From NCBI RefSeq assembly GCF_050624435.1, contig NC_134530.1, positions 143,446,721-143,510,720 on the forward strand: DNA of 64,000 nt, read 5' to 3'. Position 1 is the first letter of the stretch, and each line of letters starts with the position of its first letter. Shown one piece after another: positions 48,951 to 59,502 of this stretch. Source of the DNA: Tenrec ecaudatus. Taxonomy: Eukaryota > Chordata > Mammalia > Afrosoricida > Tenrecidae. The notes under the pieces are model-generated. The model searched no databases. It was given only the letters and a program-made list of their open reading frames with translations, and was not told the origin of the DNA. A program made the translations under genes and the position numbers.

Positions 48951-51900
48951 GTTGCTGCTAAGTGCCGCCGAGTCTGTTCCTATCCATCGTGACCCTCTTA
49001 CAAGAGAATGAAGCACTGCCTGGTCATATGCGCGTTTTTGCAGGCACTTTGTCAGTCCATCTCGTCGAAAGCTGTGCTAGTCTGGGTAGACCAGAGAAAC
49101 AAATCAATGGACACACATATGTGTATAAGAAAGAGGTTTATATACAAGAGCAATTGAACATGGGAAAAACCATCCCAGCCCAGTCCAGATCAACTCCATA
49201 AGTCCGATATTAGCCCATATGTCCAAAACCAATATATAAAGTCCTCTACAGACTCACAAAACACATGAAGCCAAATGCAGGACGATCACAAGCCAGTGGG
49301 TAGAAAGTCTTTAGATCCAGTGACGCTGGAAGTGTTGGCAGGGGTCTCTCTGTGGCTTCTCCTGCTTCCAAGGTCTGGTTACATCCAGGTGGCTTGTCTT
49401 CTGCAATGTCTCCCAGGGAGTTGCAGAGAGAGAGAGAGGTGACTTCCATGTTGAAGGAGGAAGTACCAGATTTCCCAGAATTCTCAGGAGGTCATGCCCA
49501 CAGAAGTCTCATTGGCTATCTCCAGATTGACAGCCTAGACTCCACCCCTACACTCTGAATCCTTACATTGACACCAGATGAGGTGACTACCACAAAAGCC
49601 CCCCTTTTGTGCTGCCCCTGTATGATAGCCAACACGATGTCCTTCGCCGGGGGCTGGCCCTCCTGACAACACGTCCCAAGTACATGAAACAGCCTCGCCC
49701 CATCCTTGCCTCGAAGGAGCATCCTGGCTGGACTTCCTCCAAGACAGAGCTGTTTGTTCTCTTCTCATTCCATGGGATTTTCACTAGTCTTCAAAAGCAG
49801 CAGCATCCAAATGCCTCAATTCTTCTTCGGTCTTCCTTATTCAATCTAACTATCACATGCATTATGAGACAAGGGACCATACCATGGCTTGGGTCAAATG
49901 CACCTTAATTCCCAAAGTAACATTCTTTAGCTTTTCAACACTTGAAAGAACTCTTGTGCAACAGGTGTACCCAATGCAATGTGCCCTTTTATCTCTTGAC
50001 TGCTGCTTCCACAAGCATTGGTTGTGGATGCAAAGCAAATGAAGTCCTTGACAACGTCAACCTTTTCTCCACTTATCATGATGTTTGCTACTAGTCCAGG
50101 TGTGAGGCGTTTGGTCCTCTTTACATTGAGTTGTAATCAATATTGAGAGCTACAATCCTTGATCTCCATCAGCCAGTGCTTCAAATGTTCCTCACTTTCA
50201 GCAAGCAAAGTTGTGTCATCTGCATGTTGAAAGTTGTTTATAAGCCTTCCTCCAGTCCTGATGCCACAGTCTTCTTCATATAACCCAACACCTCTGATGA
50301 TTTGCTCAGCACACAGGCAGAACATGTATGGTGAGAGGATGAAACTCTGATGCACGGCTTTCCTGATTTTTAATTATGCAGTATGCCCTTGCTCTGTTCT
50401 CACAAATGCCTCTTGATCCATATGCAAGTTCTTCCTGAACAAGATGAAATGTCCTGGACTTCCCATTCTCCTTAAGGCTATCCATCGTTTGTTATGATCC
50501 ACACAGTCGATTATCTTTGCATAGTCAATGAGACGCAAGGAAACATCTTTCTGCTGTACTCTGCCTTCAACCAAGATCCATGTGAGGTCAGCAGTTAGAT
50601 CCCTTGTTCCACATCCTCTTCTGGATTCAGCCCAAGCCTCTGGCAGCTCTCTGTCAGTGCACTGCTGCAACCGTTGATGGATGATCTTCAGCAAAATTTT
50701 ACTTACACATGATATTAATGATATTGTTTTATAATTTGTGCATTCTGCGGGCTCACCTTTCTTTGGAATGGCAGAAATATGGATCTCTTCCAGTCAGTTG
50801 TTCAAGGAGCTGTCTTCCAAATTTCCTGGCATAGATAAGTGCGTGCTTCCAGTACTTGAAGCTTGTTGAAATATTTCAATTAGTATTCCATCAATTCCCG
50901 GAGTCTTGTTTTTGGCTAATGTATTCGGTGTGGTTTGAACTTCTTCCTTCAATACCATTGGTACTTGCTCACAGGCCACTTCTCGACATGGTGAGATGTC
51001 GACTGATCTTTTTGGCACAGTGACTCTGTGTATTCTGTCTTTTTTTGTTGCTCCTGCTTCATTCGATAGTTTGCCCATAGAATTTTTTCATATTGCAACT
51101 TGAGGCTTGAATTTTTTCTTGCATTCTTCTAGTTTAATATATGCTAAATATGTTCTTCCTTTTTGGGTTTCTAATTCTGTGCCTTTTCACATTTCATTAT
51201 AATTTTTGTCTTTGTTTTCTCAAGCTTCCCTTTGGAATTTTCTATTGTGCTCTGTGACGTCATCATTTCTTCCATTTGTCTTAGCTACTCTACAATCAGG
51301 AGCATGTTTCCGAGTCTCTTCTGACACCCCTTTGACCGTTTCTTTCTTCGCTGTCCTTATAGTGACCTCTGACTTTCTTCATGCACGATGCTCCTGCTGT
51401 CCTCCCACAGCTCGCCAGGCCTCTGTCACTAGTGTTCGATGAGTCAAACCTGTTCTGGAGATGCTCCTGATATTCAGGTAGGAGATCCTTAAGGTTGTAT
51501 TTTGACTCTTATGGATTTGTTTTCATCTTTTTTTCCGCTCCAACGGGAACTTATGATGGGCAATTGTTGGTCGGTTCCACAGTCGGCCTCTGCCCTGGTT
51601 TTAGCTGCTCACCTCGAGCTTCTGCACTGTCTCTTCCGACCGATGTCAATCAGCTTGATTTCTGCGTGTTCCAGCTGGAGAAATCCACGTGCCCAGGTGC
51701 CTTTTGCATTGTTGAAAACAGGATTTGTAATGAAGAGGTTGTTGGTCTTGCAGAATCCTATCATGCGAACTCTAGCTTCATCTCTATCACCATGACCTTA
51801 TTTTCCAATTACTATTTCTTTCTCTTTGTTTCCAACTTCTGCGTTCCAATCATTAATACTTATCAATGCGTCCTGATGGTATGCTTGATGGATTTCAGAC

Positions 51901-52340
51901 TGAAGACGTTGGTAGAATTCTTCAATTTCTGCATCACTAGCTTTAGTGGTTGGTGTATAAATAATAGTTGTGTTGATTGGACTTCCTTGTATCTGAATGG
52001 ATTATCCGATCACAGACAGCACTGTACTTCAAGGTAGATGTTCAAATATACCTTTTGACGATGAATTCAACACCATTCCTCATGAATCTGTCATTCACGG
52101 CGTGGTAAACCTTAAGGTTTTTCTGATTCAGAATGTCAATACCAGTCCAGTCCAGCTCACTAACACCTAGAATTCCATAAGGTTAATTTCCCAGAAGTGG
52201 ACAGCCTATTCCTTATTTATAGCCCGTGCTTAGTCTGGAAGCTCCACTGAAACCTGGTCACTTTGGGGGACTCTGCTGGCATTTGGAATACCAGTGACAC
52301 AGCTGCCAGCAGCACAGCAACCCACAAGCCACCACAGTAC
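48951..52340 (-). mobile_element. RTE/BovB-type LINE, near full length, antisense, interrupted by an LTR-like insertion
   Basis: Read on the minus strand. The 5' end is near 52340 ('tactgtggtggcttgtgggt'), and the AP-endonuclease start gives VSELDWTGIDILNQ (about 52170-52130). The reverse transcriptase reads KNKTPGIDGI near 50920, IDYAKIIDCVDHNK near 50500 and FQHADDTTLLAESEEHLK near 50220. The 3' end lies beyond 49595 and resumes at 49067-48951, finishing with the AfroSINE-like tail. Several frameshifts make it inactive. The split at 49073-49594 is a later insertion. Confidence 0.9.
49073..49594 (-). mobile_element. Solo-LTR-like element inserted into the RTE LINE
   Basis: About 522 bases beginning TGTG and ending CACA, flanked by a 5-base direct repeat AAAGC (49068-49072 and 49595-49599). 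The two sides belong to one RTE copy, so this insertion is younger than the LINE. TG...CA ends and a 5-base duplication are the marks of an LTR of the ERVL/MaLR kind. No internal retroviral part is seen. A fossil; family not identified. Confidence 0.7.
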
Positions 52341-52559
52341 AACAAACAAAGTGACATACAAGGCGTGAAATAATCAGGGAGAGTTAGATTGCACTATATT
52401 GGTGGACTCTTTGAAAATACAAGAGGTAAGACTTTGTGGAAAGAATAAACTGATCACATGTAAATGCTCACCGTGACCCACACAGCATTCTCTTCGACAC
52501 CTGTGTGAGCAAGGAAAACAAAACAGCTTTCTTCAGTGGGCCTGCTTGGTTCTACACTC

Positions 52560-53317
52560 CAGGTACCATGGAGATCTTTACGGGGGTGCCAGGTTACCCC
52601 GTATGACCGAGGCTGTCTTAAAACACACAAAACGGAGTTGCTTAGGAGACACTTGGCAAAAGGCTTCAGTTAGAAGTCTTAGTTATGGGGGAGTGCGGAA
52701 TGGAGACCCAAAGCCCTTCTGTAGGCAACTGGACATCCCTTTTCAGAAGGGTCATGGGGAGGAGATGAGTCAGTCAGGGTGCAGTGTAGCAACATTGAAA
52801 AATACAACTTTCCTCTAGTTCCTAAATGCTTCCTCCCCCACCACTATCGTGATACCAATTCTACCTTACAAATCTGGCTAGACCAGAGGATGTACACTAG
52901 TACAGATAGGAACTGCAAACACAGGGAATCCAGGGTGGATGATCCCTTCAGGACCAGTGCTGAGAGTGGTGATACTGGGAAGGTAGAGGGAGGGTGGGGT
53001 GGAAAGGGGGAACCTATTACAGGGATCTACATATAACCTCCTCCCTGGGGGACGGACAACAGAAAAGTGGGTGAAGAGAGACATTGGACAGTGTAAGACA
53101 TGACAAAATAATAATAATTTATAAATTATCAAGAGTTCATGAGGGAGTGGGGAGCAGAGAGGGATGGGAAAAATGAGGAGCCAGGGGATTAAGTGGAGAG
53201 CAAATGTTTAGAGAATGATGAGGGCAACAAATGTACAAATGTGCTTTACACAACTGATGTATGCATGGATTGTGCTAAGAGTTGTATGTGCCCCAATAAA
53301 ATGATTTTAAAAAAAGG
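52560..53317 (+). mobile_element. LINE 3' end with poly(A) signal and A-tail
   Basis: Long A/G-rich 3'-UTR-like sequence ending 'gtgccccaataaaatgattt' followed by an A-run at about 53307-53316. AATAAA is at 53295-53300. Short ORFs only. Likely a 5'-truncated L1-type insertion; the stretch 52345-52560 may belong to it. Confidence 0.55.
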
Positions 53318-53767
53318 CTTAGTCATGTTGAGTCTGTTTTCAGCCTGCTCTTCCTCAATCGCTGCTGTGAGCAGGGACAAGCAGAAGTCTATGGAGTGAG
53401 AGGGGACAGTGCATGCCACAGGAAGCAAAGACGCCTGGCGCTTTAGTGGGGCGACGACGGATGAGGGGAGCTTCAGCGAGGTGATGAGGGAAAGTGTGGG
53501 GAGGCCCAGAACACGCACGCTGACGTGAGGAGGAGCGGAGGGAGGCCGACTGCTCCTCTTTGAAGGTTTTCTGGCGAAGGAACAACTTTAGTTGCCAGTT
53601 ATAGGATCCAGGGTCTCTCGAGGGGGGCGGTATCAGGGCCAATGGCTTCCTCATTCTCTCCACTGGGGCGTGGCAAAGTGGAGGTCCCAGAGAAGTCGCG
53701 GGAGGTGGGGCCCATGGTCTGGGTTTAAGTCAGCCACGGGTGCGCTTGGGAAAAGGAGGAAAGGAGT

Positions 53768-54183
53768 TGTGGTGGTTAGATAATCTGGTGTCAACTTGAG
53801 ACTATTTGGAGTGAAGGGGTGGGGCTTAGCCCATCAATCATGTTGCAGCTTGATGACCTCATTTGGAGGTGTGAGACATTCCTGGTGACAAGCCACATGG
53901 AGCCACACTGATGGAGCCAGAGCCCTGGAACTGGAGGAGCCATGTTAAGATGCTTACAATGCCAGTGGATCCACAAGACTTTCCACCCACTGGCCTGTGA
54001 TCTTCCATTGCATGAGTCTGAAGAGGAGTTTATAGACTGGTATTGGACAGATGGGCTAATATTGGACTTATAGACTCGGTCTGGACTGGGCTGGGATGCT
54101 TTCTCAATGTACAATTGCCCTTTGATATAATGTTCTCTTAAAATTCTCTATTACACACATATGAGTGTCTCTGGATTTGTTCC
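53768..54183 (+). mobile_element. Second copy of the LTR-like element (sense)
   Basis: Starts 'tgtggtggttagataatctg' and shares 'tctggtgtcaac', 'ggtggggcttagcccatcaa', 'ccagtggatccacaagac', 'ggctaatattggacttatag' and 'ctggactgggctgggatg' with the reverse complement of the copy at 49073-49594. The far end lacks the last few bases of that copy. A fossil LTR; no internal region. Confidence 0.65.
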
Positions 54184-54341
54184 TCTAGTCAACAGGGAGG
54201 TAGACGTGGGAAGGGAAAGAGGAATCCTAGGGTCCTGAGATTCCATACTGCCTGGTAAAGGATTCCAAAATTTTAACAGTTGCTCCTCCAGGGAACAGCT
54301 CACACAGATGGGCGCGTACGCACTGAGACCCACACGTTTAT

Positions 54342-54405
54342 TGAGAGGCTCGCCCGCCCTGTGCTCCTTTTGAAGACCATCTCGTCAGAGCCAGGCTTCC
54401 TGAAG
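54342..54405 (-). terminator. MYBPHL: Putative MYBPHL last exon 3' UTR with poly(A) signal
   Basis: The minus strand reads 'tttctctgccttcag', an acceptor, then 'gaagcctggctctgacgaga', with AATAAA about 50 bases later (54342-54337). Placement after the MYBPHL exons makes it the likely terminal exon. No coding end is recognisable. Confidence 0.45.
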
Positions 54406-54702
54406 GCAGAGAAAAGAAGGGGTGTTGGTGGCGGTCACCGGGACAGCCAGAACACATTCAGAATGCTGAGCAACCCCTCGTCCTAGTCCCTTGAGCCACC
54501 CTACAAAGTCCCTACTCACCCTGCTTCCTTGCTGTGCACTGGCTGGGACAGGGCACTGAGCCCACTCACAGCGGGTGGACATGCAGGGAGAGCTACTCTT
54601 GTGAGCTAACGAGCAGAGAGCTCTCCTGCGGAGAAGTCTCTTCCTTCAGTGCACCCTTCAGGGCTTGGTGTGCAGGAGAAAGGCCGGGCCTTCCACTTCT
54701 GT

Positions 54703-54785
54703 AAACAGTAAGTCTTGGAAACCCACAGAGGCCCACTATGACTCAGCATCGACTCGATGGCAGGGAGTTTTGTGGTTTGTTTTGG
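54703..54785 (+). repeat. AfroSINE 3' fragment (sense)
   Basis: 'agtcttggaaacccacagag' then 'ctatgactcagcatcgactc' and 'gatggcagggagttt'. Confidence 0.85.
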
Positions 54786-54792
54786 TTTGTTT

Positions 54793-55005
54793 GAGAAGGG
54801 CTTGGCGTAGCGGTGACACGTCCAAGCTGCTAACTGGAAGTAGGTCAGCTGTCTGAAACTACCCGCTGCTCCTCAGAAGAGAGCTGGGGCCTTCCACTCT
54901 TGTAAAGAGTCACAGTCTCAGAAACCCATGGGACAGCTCTATGCTGTCCTTCCGAGTCACTATGAGTCAGCATCGACTTGATGGCAGGGAGGTTGGTTTT
55001 GGAAG
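54793..55005 (+). repeat. AfroSINE (sense)
   Basis: 'cttggcgtagcggtgacacg' head, 'ctgtctgaaactacccgctg' box B, 'gtcacagtctcagaaaccca' and 'agcatcgacttgatggcagg' 3' end. Near full length. Confidence 0.9.
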
Positions 55006-55129
55006 GGATTTGATTTCTTGAATATCATCGATGGACTTAATAGATGTGTCGTAGGATCTCAACTTTTATCAGCTGCAAACCAGAGGGATATTGCACATTA
55101 AAAAAAATCATTTGCTGTTGGGGAACCGC

Positions 55130-55243
55130 ACAATCTACGTAAGCAGACTACCACCTCGTTCTCCCTGGAATGGCTGGTGGGTTTGAACTGCCGACCTTTC
55201 CGTTAGCAGCCCAGTGTTTTTGCCACTGTGCCTCCCGGGCTCC
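55130..55243 (-). repeat. AfroSINE 5' half (antisense)
   Basis: 'ggtgggtttgaactgccgac' box-B complement, ending 'tgtgcctcccgggctcc'. Confidence 0.8.
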
Positions 55244-55274
55244 TTCATAATAGGGACTCTCCCCTAAACTGTAC

Positions 55275-55375
55275 CTCACAGCCACCTTGTCTGTGCTGAC
55301 TCATAGCAACCCTCTGTAGGGTCTCTGATGCTATAAGTCTTTAGGGGAGCAGACAGCGTCACCCCATGGGGATAG
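55275..55375 (-). repeat. AfroSINE 3' fragment (antisense)
   Basis: 'tgctgactcatagcaaccct' and 'gatgctataagtctttaggg' match the antisense 3' half. Confidence 0.65.
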
Positions 55376-55674
55376 CAGTGTTCTCTTATAAATGGTTTCT
55401 AGAATGTGCCCCCAGGGCGGGGGGGTGGGGCACAGCTGGAAGGCTTAGGACATGTCCCCCAGGTAAACAGTCCATTCACTCACCCCGTCCTTACCTCCTT
55501 CAGCGTCACTTACCCTGTCCTTACCACACCTTCAGGTAGCCCCAATGAGGAGCTGCAAGAATTCAGGCATTTCTCAATATTACCATCTCAGAAATTTCTG
55601 GAAAACCGCCTTTCAGAGCACTGGGAAGGACTATTCTAACCCAGGCCTTTAGGAGGGACCAGGATGTTAGCTGG

Positions 55675-55860
55675 GGTCCCAGGGCGGTGAAAACAGTTCA
55701 TGCTCTCAGCTGCTAACCAAAAGGCTGGAAGTTCAAGTCTGCTCAGGAGCACCTTGGAAGCAAGGCCTGGTGATCTACTTCGGAAATGTGCGGCCATTGC
55801 AAACCCTGTGGAGCTGAGCGCAGTCCTAGTCTGACCAGCCTGGGGTCATCATGCAAGAGC
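55675..55860 (+). repeat. AfroSINE-like element (sense), longer-middle variant
   Basis: 'tcagctgctaaccaaaaggc', 'tggaagttcaagtctgctca' and 'aaaccctgtggagctgag' follow the variant that is also seen at 21981. Confidence 0.75.
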
Positions 55861-56009
55861 TGCTCAGCCACAGAGATCGATAATGCTAGTTACCGAGTCC
55901 ACGTTCAGAATGCCTTGTTTATTTCTAAGCAGGCAACAAGCATCCATAACTCTGTGCCAGGCTAGGTCTCGGGGGTCCAAGGGGAACAAGAACAGTGGGG
56001 GATAATGCA

Positions 56010-56131
56010 AACCAAACTCACCGCCATCGAGTTAATTCCGCGATTCCCAGCGACCCTACAGGACAGGGTAAAACCATCCCCGTGGGTTTCCAAAGCTATG
56101 AATCCTTATGGGAGTAGAAAGCCTCCCCACT
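56010..56131 (-). repeat. AfroSINE 3' half (antisense) touching a MYBPHL exon border
   Basis: 'caaactcaccgccatcgagt', 'gggtttccaaagctatgaat' and 'ccttatgggagtagaaagcc' are the antisense 3' half. Its truncated 5' side ends about 4 bases from the exon boundary at 56135. Confidence 0.85.
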
Positions 56132-58137
56132 CACCTTGGGAGAGGCATGGACGCAGCAGAAGAGATGGGTGTCATAGCCTGTGACCCTGGTGCAGTCGGC
56201 CAGCAGCTGGGTAAACTTTGGGGCTTCGGAGAAATCTCGCTGGGCAAACCCCTCAATCTTGTAAATTGTAGCTGAGGGGACTGAGACGGGCCATGGGGGA
56301 GTGTTTCTGAGCCCCCTACCCCTCTTCCACCCTTCCCACCGTGGGGCCTGCATGTCTTACCAGTTTTCTGGATGTGGGCGAGGTCCGAGGTGACCAGGGG
56401 GTCTCACTGAGCCCACACTGGCTTTCAGCAAAGACGCGGAACCCGTAGGAGTTGCCCATGACGATGAGGTTGCAGACGGTGTAGCTGGTGCCATGGAAAC
56501 GCTCCAGCACCGTGAACCACAGCTGTGGGGGCCCAAGAAGATGCTGGAACTGAGATCCCCATGTCGCGTGCTCAATGCCCCCCAGGCTACTCCGTGGAGT
56601 TGCCCAGGCCCCAGTCCCAAATACCCTGCTCCCCACTCCTTCCCAGCAGGGCCTCACCCCAGATTTCGTGTCAGCCTTCTGTACTTTGTATCCCAGAAGT
56701 GGCGTGTTGCCCGTGTCTTGGGGAGGGGTCCACTCCAGGGTAGCATTGAAGCCCCAAACATCTACCAACTTGATAGTCTGGGGAGGACCTGGCCTCTCTG
56801 AATGGGCAAAGCAGGGGGGGTGTAAGGGGGGGTCACCCCAGATGCCTTGCAACCACTTCCAGCTTGCTCCATGCTCTCTTCCCTTGCCAGGCTTGTCTAG
56901 TTCCCATAGCTGGCTGCCCCTTGCCCACCACTGTGTCCCAGACTTAATGTGGGACAGGCCTGGAGGACCACCCTCACACCACCATCCCCTCTATACCAGG
57001 ATGTCCATGGTGGCCGTGGCCCCCAGCCCACCCAGCTGCACCCTCAGCTGGTAGCGGCCCGAGTTGGCATGCTGCACTTCTCGGATGAAGAGGATGGAGT
57101 CCCTCTCCCCATTCCGCACACTCACACGGCAGGTGTCCAAGGCAGAGCCATTCTGTGTCCAGGTGGCTCGAGGGTTGGGCTTGCCCTGTGAGGCGGGGAT
57201 AAAGCCATGAGCATCCCCCAGACGCCTCTGGACCCTTCCTGTCCGACTGCAGGGTGCCATGACTTGTACTACAGATTCCTTGAGTCAAAGATTGGTGGGT
57301 TCGCCCAGGGGACTCCCTGCTTGTTAGCAACAGCATAGGGTCACGGGAAAGGGGGATGGTTGGAGCCCACCTCCCTCTGGGAGCTTGGGCTATGGGAGTC
57401 CAGGGCAATTGGAAGTTTATTCCGGAGTCCTCCAAGTGAAAGTCCCTGGGTCTGTGCTGGCTGGAGGGCATGGGTGAAGCTCATCACACGGGGCTAGCCT
57501 GACCCCACCCAAACCCAGCCTTGGGGAGAGGGGGTGGGCAAAGTGGAAGTGTCACTTGGCCTCATACAAAGCCAGAACAGTCCACTGCTAGTAGGACTCT
57601 TGGTATCTGTTAATAAATCAACCGTTTCAGCCTGCTCAAGTCCAGGCCCCCCAAGTGATCACCTAGAATGGGATTTACAGGTTCACCGGGGTCCCACCTT
57701 GCAGATGTAGGTCTGCCTGAGGGCTCTAGGTAACCAGATCTTGGGAAGCTCTGCATGGTGGAGGGAGAGAGAGGAGACCAGGAGCCTCGCCCCTCCCCTT
57801 GCTGCATCCAGCTCAGCCTTACAGATTCCTGCCTCTCCCCGCCTGGCTGGCTCAGCGATCAGTTCCTCTCCTCGGAGAATGGGAAGTCTGCTGCAGCTCC
57901 CTGACTGGGATTTGGAGACCTGCCTGAAGGGTCCCCTGGAGGAAAGGCTCCAGAGCTTGGCAGGAGGCGCACTGGAATGAGAGTCGAGTATTCATTTCCT
58001 TGAGTTTGTAACGCTCAGCTAGCGACTTCTCACCAACGCGCATCTTTCTGTTGTTCCCGATCACGGAAGCCAGGTGGCTGGCCTCTCTCGGCCCGCCTTT
58101 TCTACACGCGTCTTTCCCAACACTTCACTGAGCAAGG

Positions 58138-58263
58138 CCATTTCCACGTTCATCCTGACCTCCCCCCACCTGCAGGGCCTGCTCCCCGGGCCCGGAAAGG
58201 CCATTTCCACGTTCATCCTGACCTCCCCCCACCTGCAGGCCCTGCTTCCCGGGCCCGGAGACA
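58138..58263 (+). repeat. Two tandem copies of a 63-bp unit
   Basis: The unit starting 'ccatttccacgttcatcctg' at 58138 recurs at 58201 with very few differences (for example gggcctgctcccc against ggccctgcttccc). A recent local duplication in GC-rich DNA. Confidence 0.95.
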
Positions 58264-58345
58264 GGCTCTCAAGACCGCGCCTGGGACCGGGGCAGCGTGA
58301 CGTCACCGCGGGCGGAGCCTCTGGGCCCCTCCCTCCGTCCTGCGC
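58264..58345. promoter_or_regulatory. GC-rich patch with full palindromic CRE (TGACGTCA)
   Basis: TGACGTCA at 58298-58305 inside CpG-rich sequence ('aagaccgcgcctgggaccgg', 'ccgcgggcggagcc'). This suggests a promoter or enhancer. Its nearest gene is the MYBPHL remnant, about 550 bases downstream on the minus strand. No exon is assigned. Confidence 0.4.
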
Positions 58346-58849
58346 CAGGGCACCTGCGCCGCTTTCTTCCAGTCTGTAGAGCATCAACTTTCTAGACACA
58401 AAATCCGGGGGAAATAAGGCCCACTGCTCACTTCTTCCGTCTCTCAGCGAAAAGCAAGATTCGGTTAAAGCACTGGCTCCCGGGCTGCAGCCAGGGCGGG
58501 CGCTGGCAGCGCGGAGGAGCGCGTTGGAGACAGACGGGCGTCATTTCTCTCTCTCAGGATTCCCGCAGGCTGCCAAGACCTGGACTTGGCAAATACCCAC
58601 CTGGGTGCCTCTGGGGCCCTGGCTAAGATTTTCTGACTCTGTCCTGTCCCTTCAGCCTCAAGGAGACAGTCCCCTGAAGAGGAATGGGTGGCCACTCAGT
58701 TCCTAGCAGCCCTACACCCACTAGAGGCCACTGTCAGCTTGCAGCTTGGGACTGGATTCCACCCCCCAGGCCACCCCCATCCCGCCCCTTTGAAAAAATT
58801 CACCCTTTTGATCTCAAAAAAAAAAATTCAAATTCAGGGCCACCGAATC

Positions 58850-59125
58850 AATTCAAACTCACAGAGACCTCACAGGCAGGGTAGAAGTGCCCTGTGAGTT
58901 TCTGACAGTGTGGTTCTTTCAGGGCATAGAAAGCCCTGTCTCGCCAGGAGCGGCTGGGCCTTCCAAGCGGTGACCTTTTGGCTCACAGCCCCACCTGTAA
59001 ATTCTGCACCCCCAGGGTTCCTCACGGAAGCCCAAGGTCTGGTCTTTCTCCCACAGAACAACTCGAGGGTGGTTTCAATCTGCTGACCTGGTGGTTTGTA
59101 GCCAATGGTAACCGCCAGAGCTCTT
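58850..59125 (-). repeat. AfroSINE-derived sequence (antisense), two broken pieces
   Basis: 'gaatcaattcaaactcacag' and 'gtgccctgtgagtttctgac' give a 3' half (58850-58960). 'ggtggtttcaatctgctgac' then 'gtaaccgccagagctc' gives a 5' half (59060-59125). Confidence 0.65.
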
Positions 59126-59502
59126 TTTTGATCGTTACACAATTTGATAATTTGCTGTGTAATGAAGAATGTATTCCAGTCATTGTCCCAAGCTCCTAAG
59201 AGGAAGCCTGGAAACCGAGAAGGTTCCCAAGGTTATGCCAATTCCATGACTCAAGATGGGGACAAGTCATGCCAGAGAGACGAATGATAGGGTGTCCATG
59301 ATGTCAGTCAATTATGCCTATGTAATGTCGCCTCAGTTAAGCACTCTGGGCGCCAGGGCTTGAGTGCGCTCCCCTGGCTGGCAGTGTTCCGTTCACTGTC
59401 GCCCACTGAGGGAACAGGAGGGTCCATATGTCCCTGAGGACAATGGAAGTTGCTTTTGTGGACATTCCCAGACTTTGTCTGGTTTTGATGTTAAGCCTTT
59501 GG

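Larger units (their letters stand above)
54337..57750 (-). pseudogene. MYBPHL: MYBPHL (myosin-binding protein H-like), inactivated remnant
   Basis: In other mammals a sarcomeric Ig/FnIII protein of atrium and conduction system (about 354 aa). Exon remnants in transcript order: 57750-57663 (LPKIWLPRALRQTYICK), 57185-57000 ([17 protein letters not shown]), 56797-56658 ([20 protein letters not shown]), 56522-56361 ([14 protein letters not shown]), 56271-56135 ([20 protein letters not shown]), and a 3'-UTR-like exon with AATAAA at 54342-54337. Lesions: one base short near 57690 with TAA (57677-57675) and TAG (57665-57663) at the expected Leu and Gln; the second exon ends GTATAGAGG where a donor is expected; one base short near 56398. 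The last Ig exon (PKIIWLKN region) is not found, and neither is exon 1. The middle exons are well preserved, so loss may be recent, or a shortened product may survive by exon skipping. Confidence 0.75.

Noticed and set aside
51495-52037. 180-codon plus-strand open frame
   Set aside because: Antisense to the endonuclease part of the RTE LINE; not a gene.
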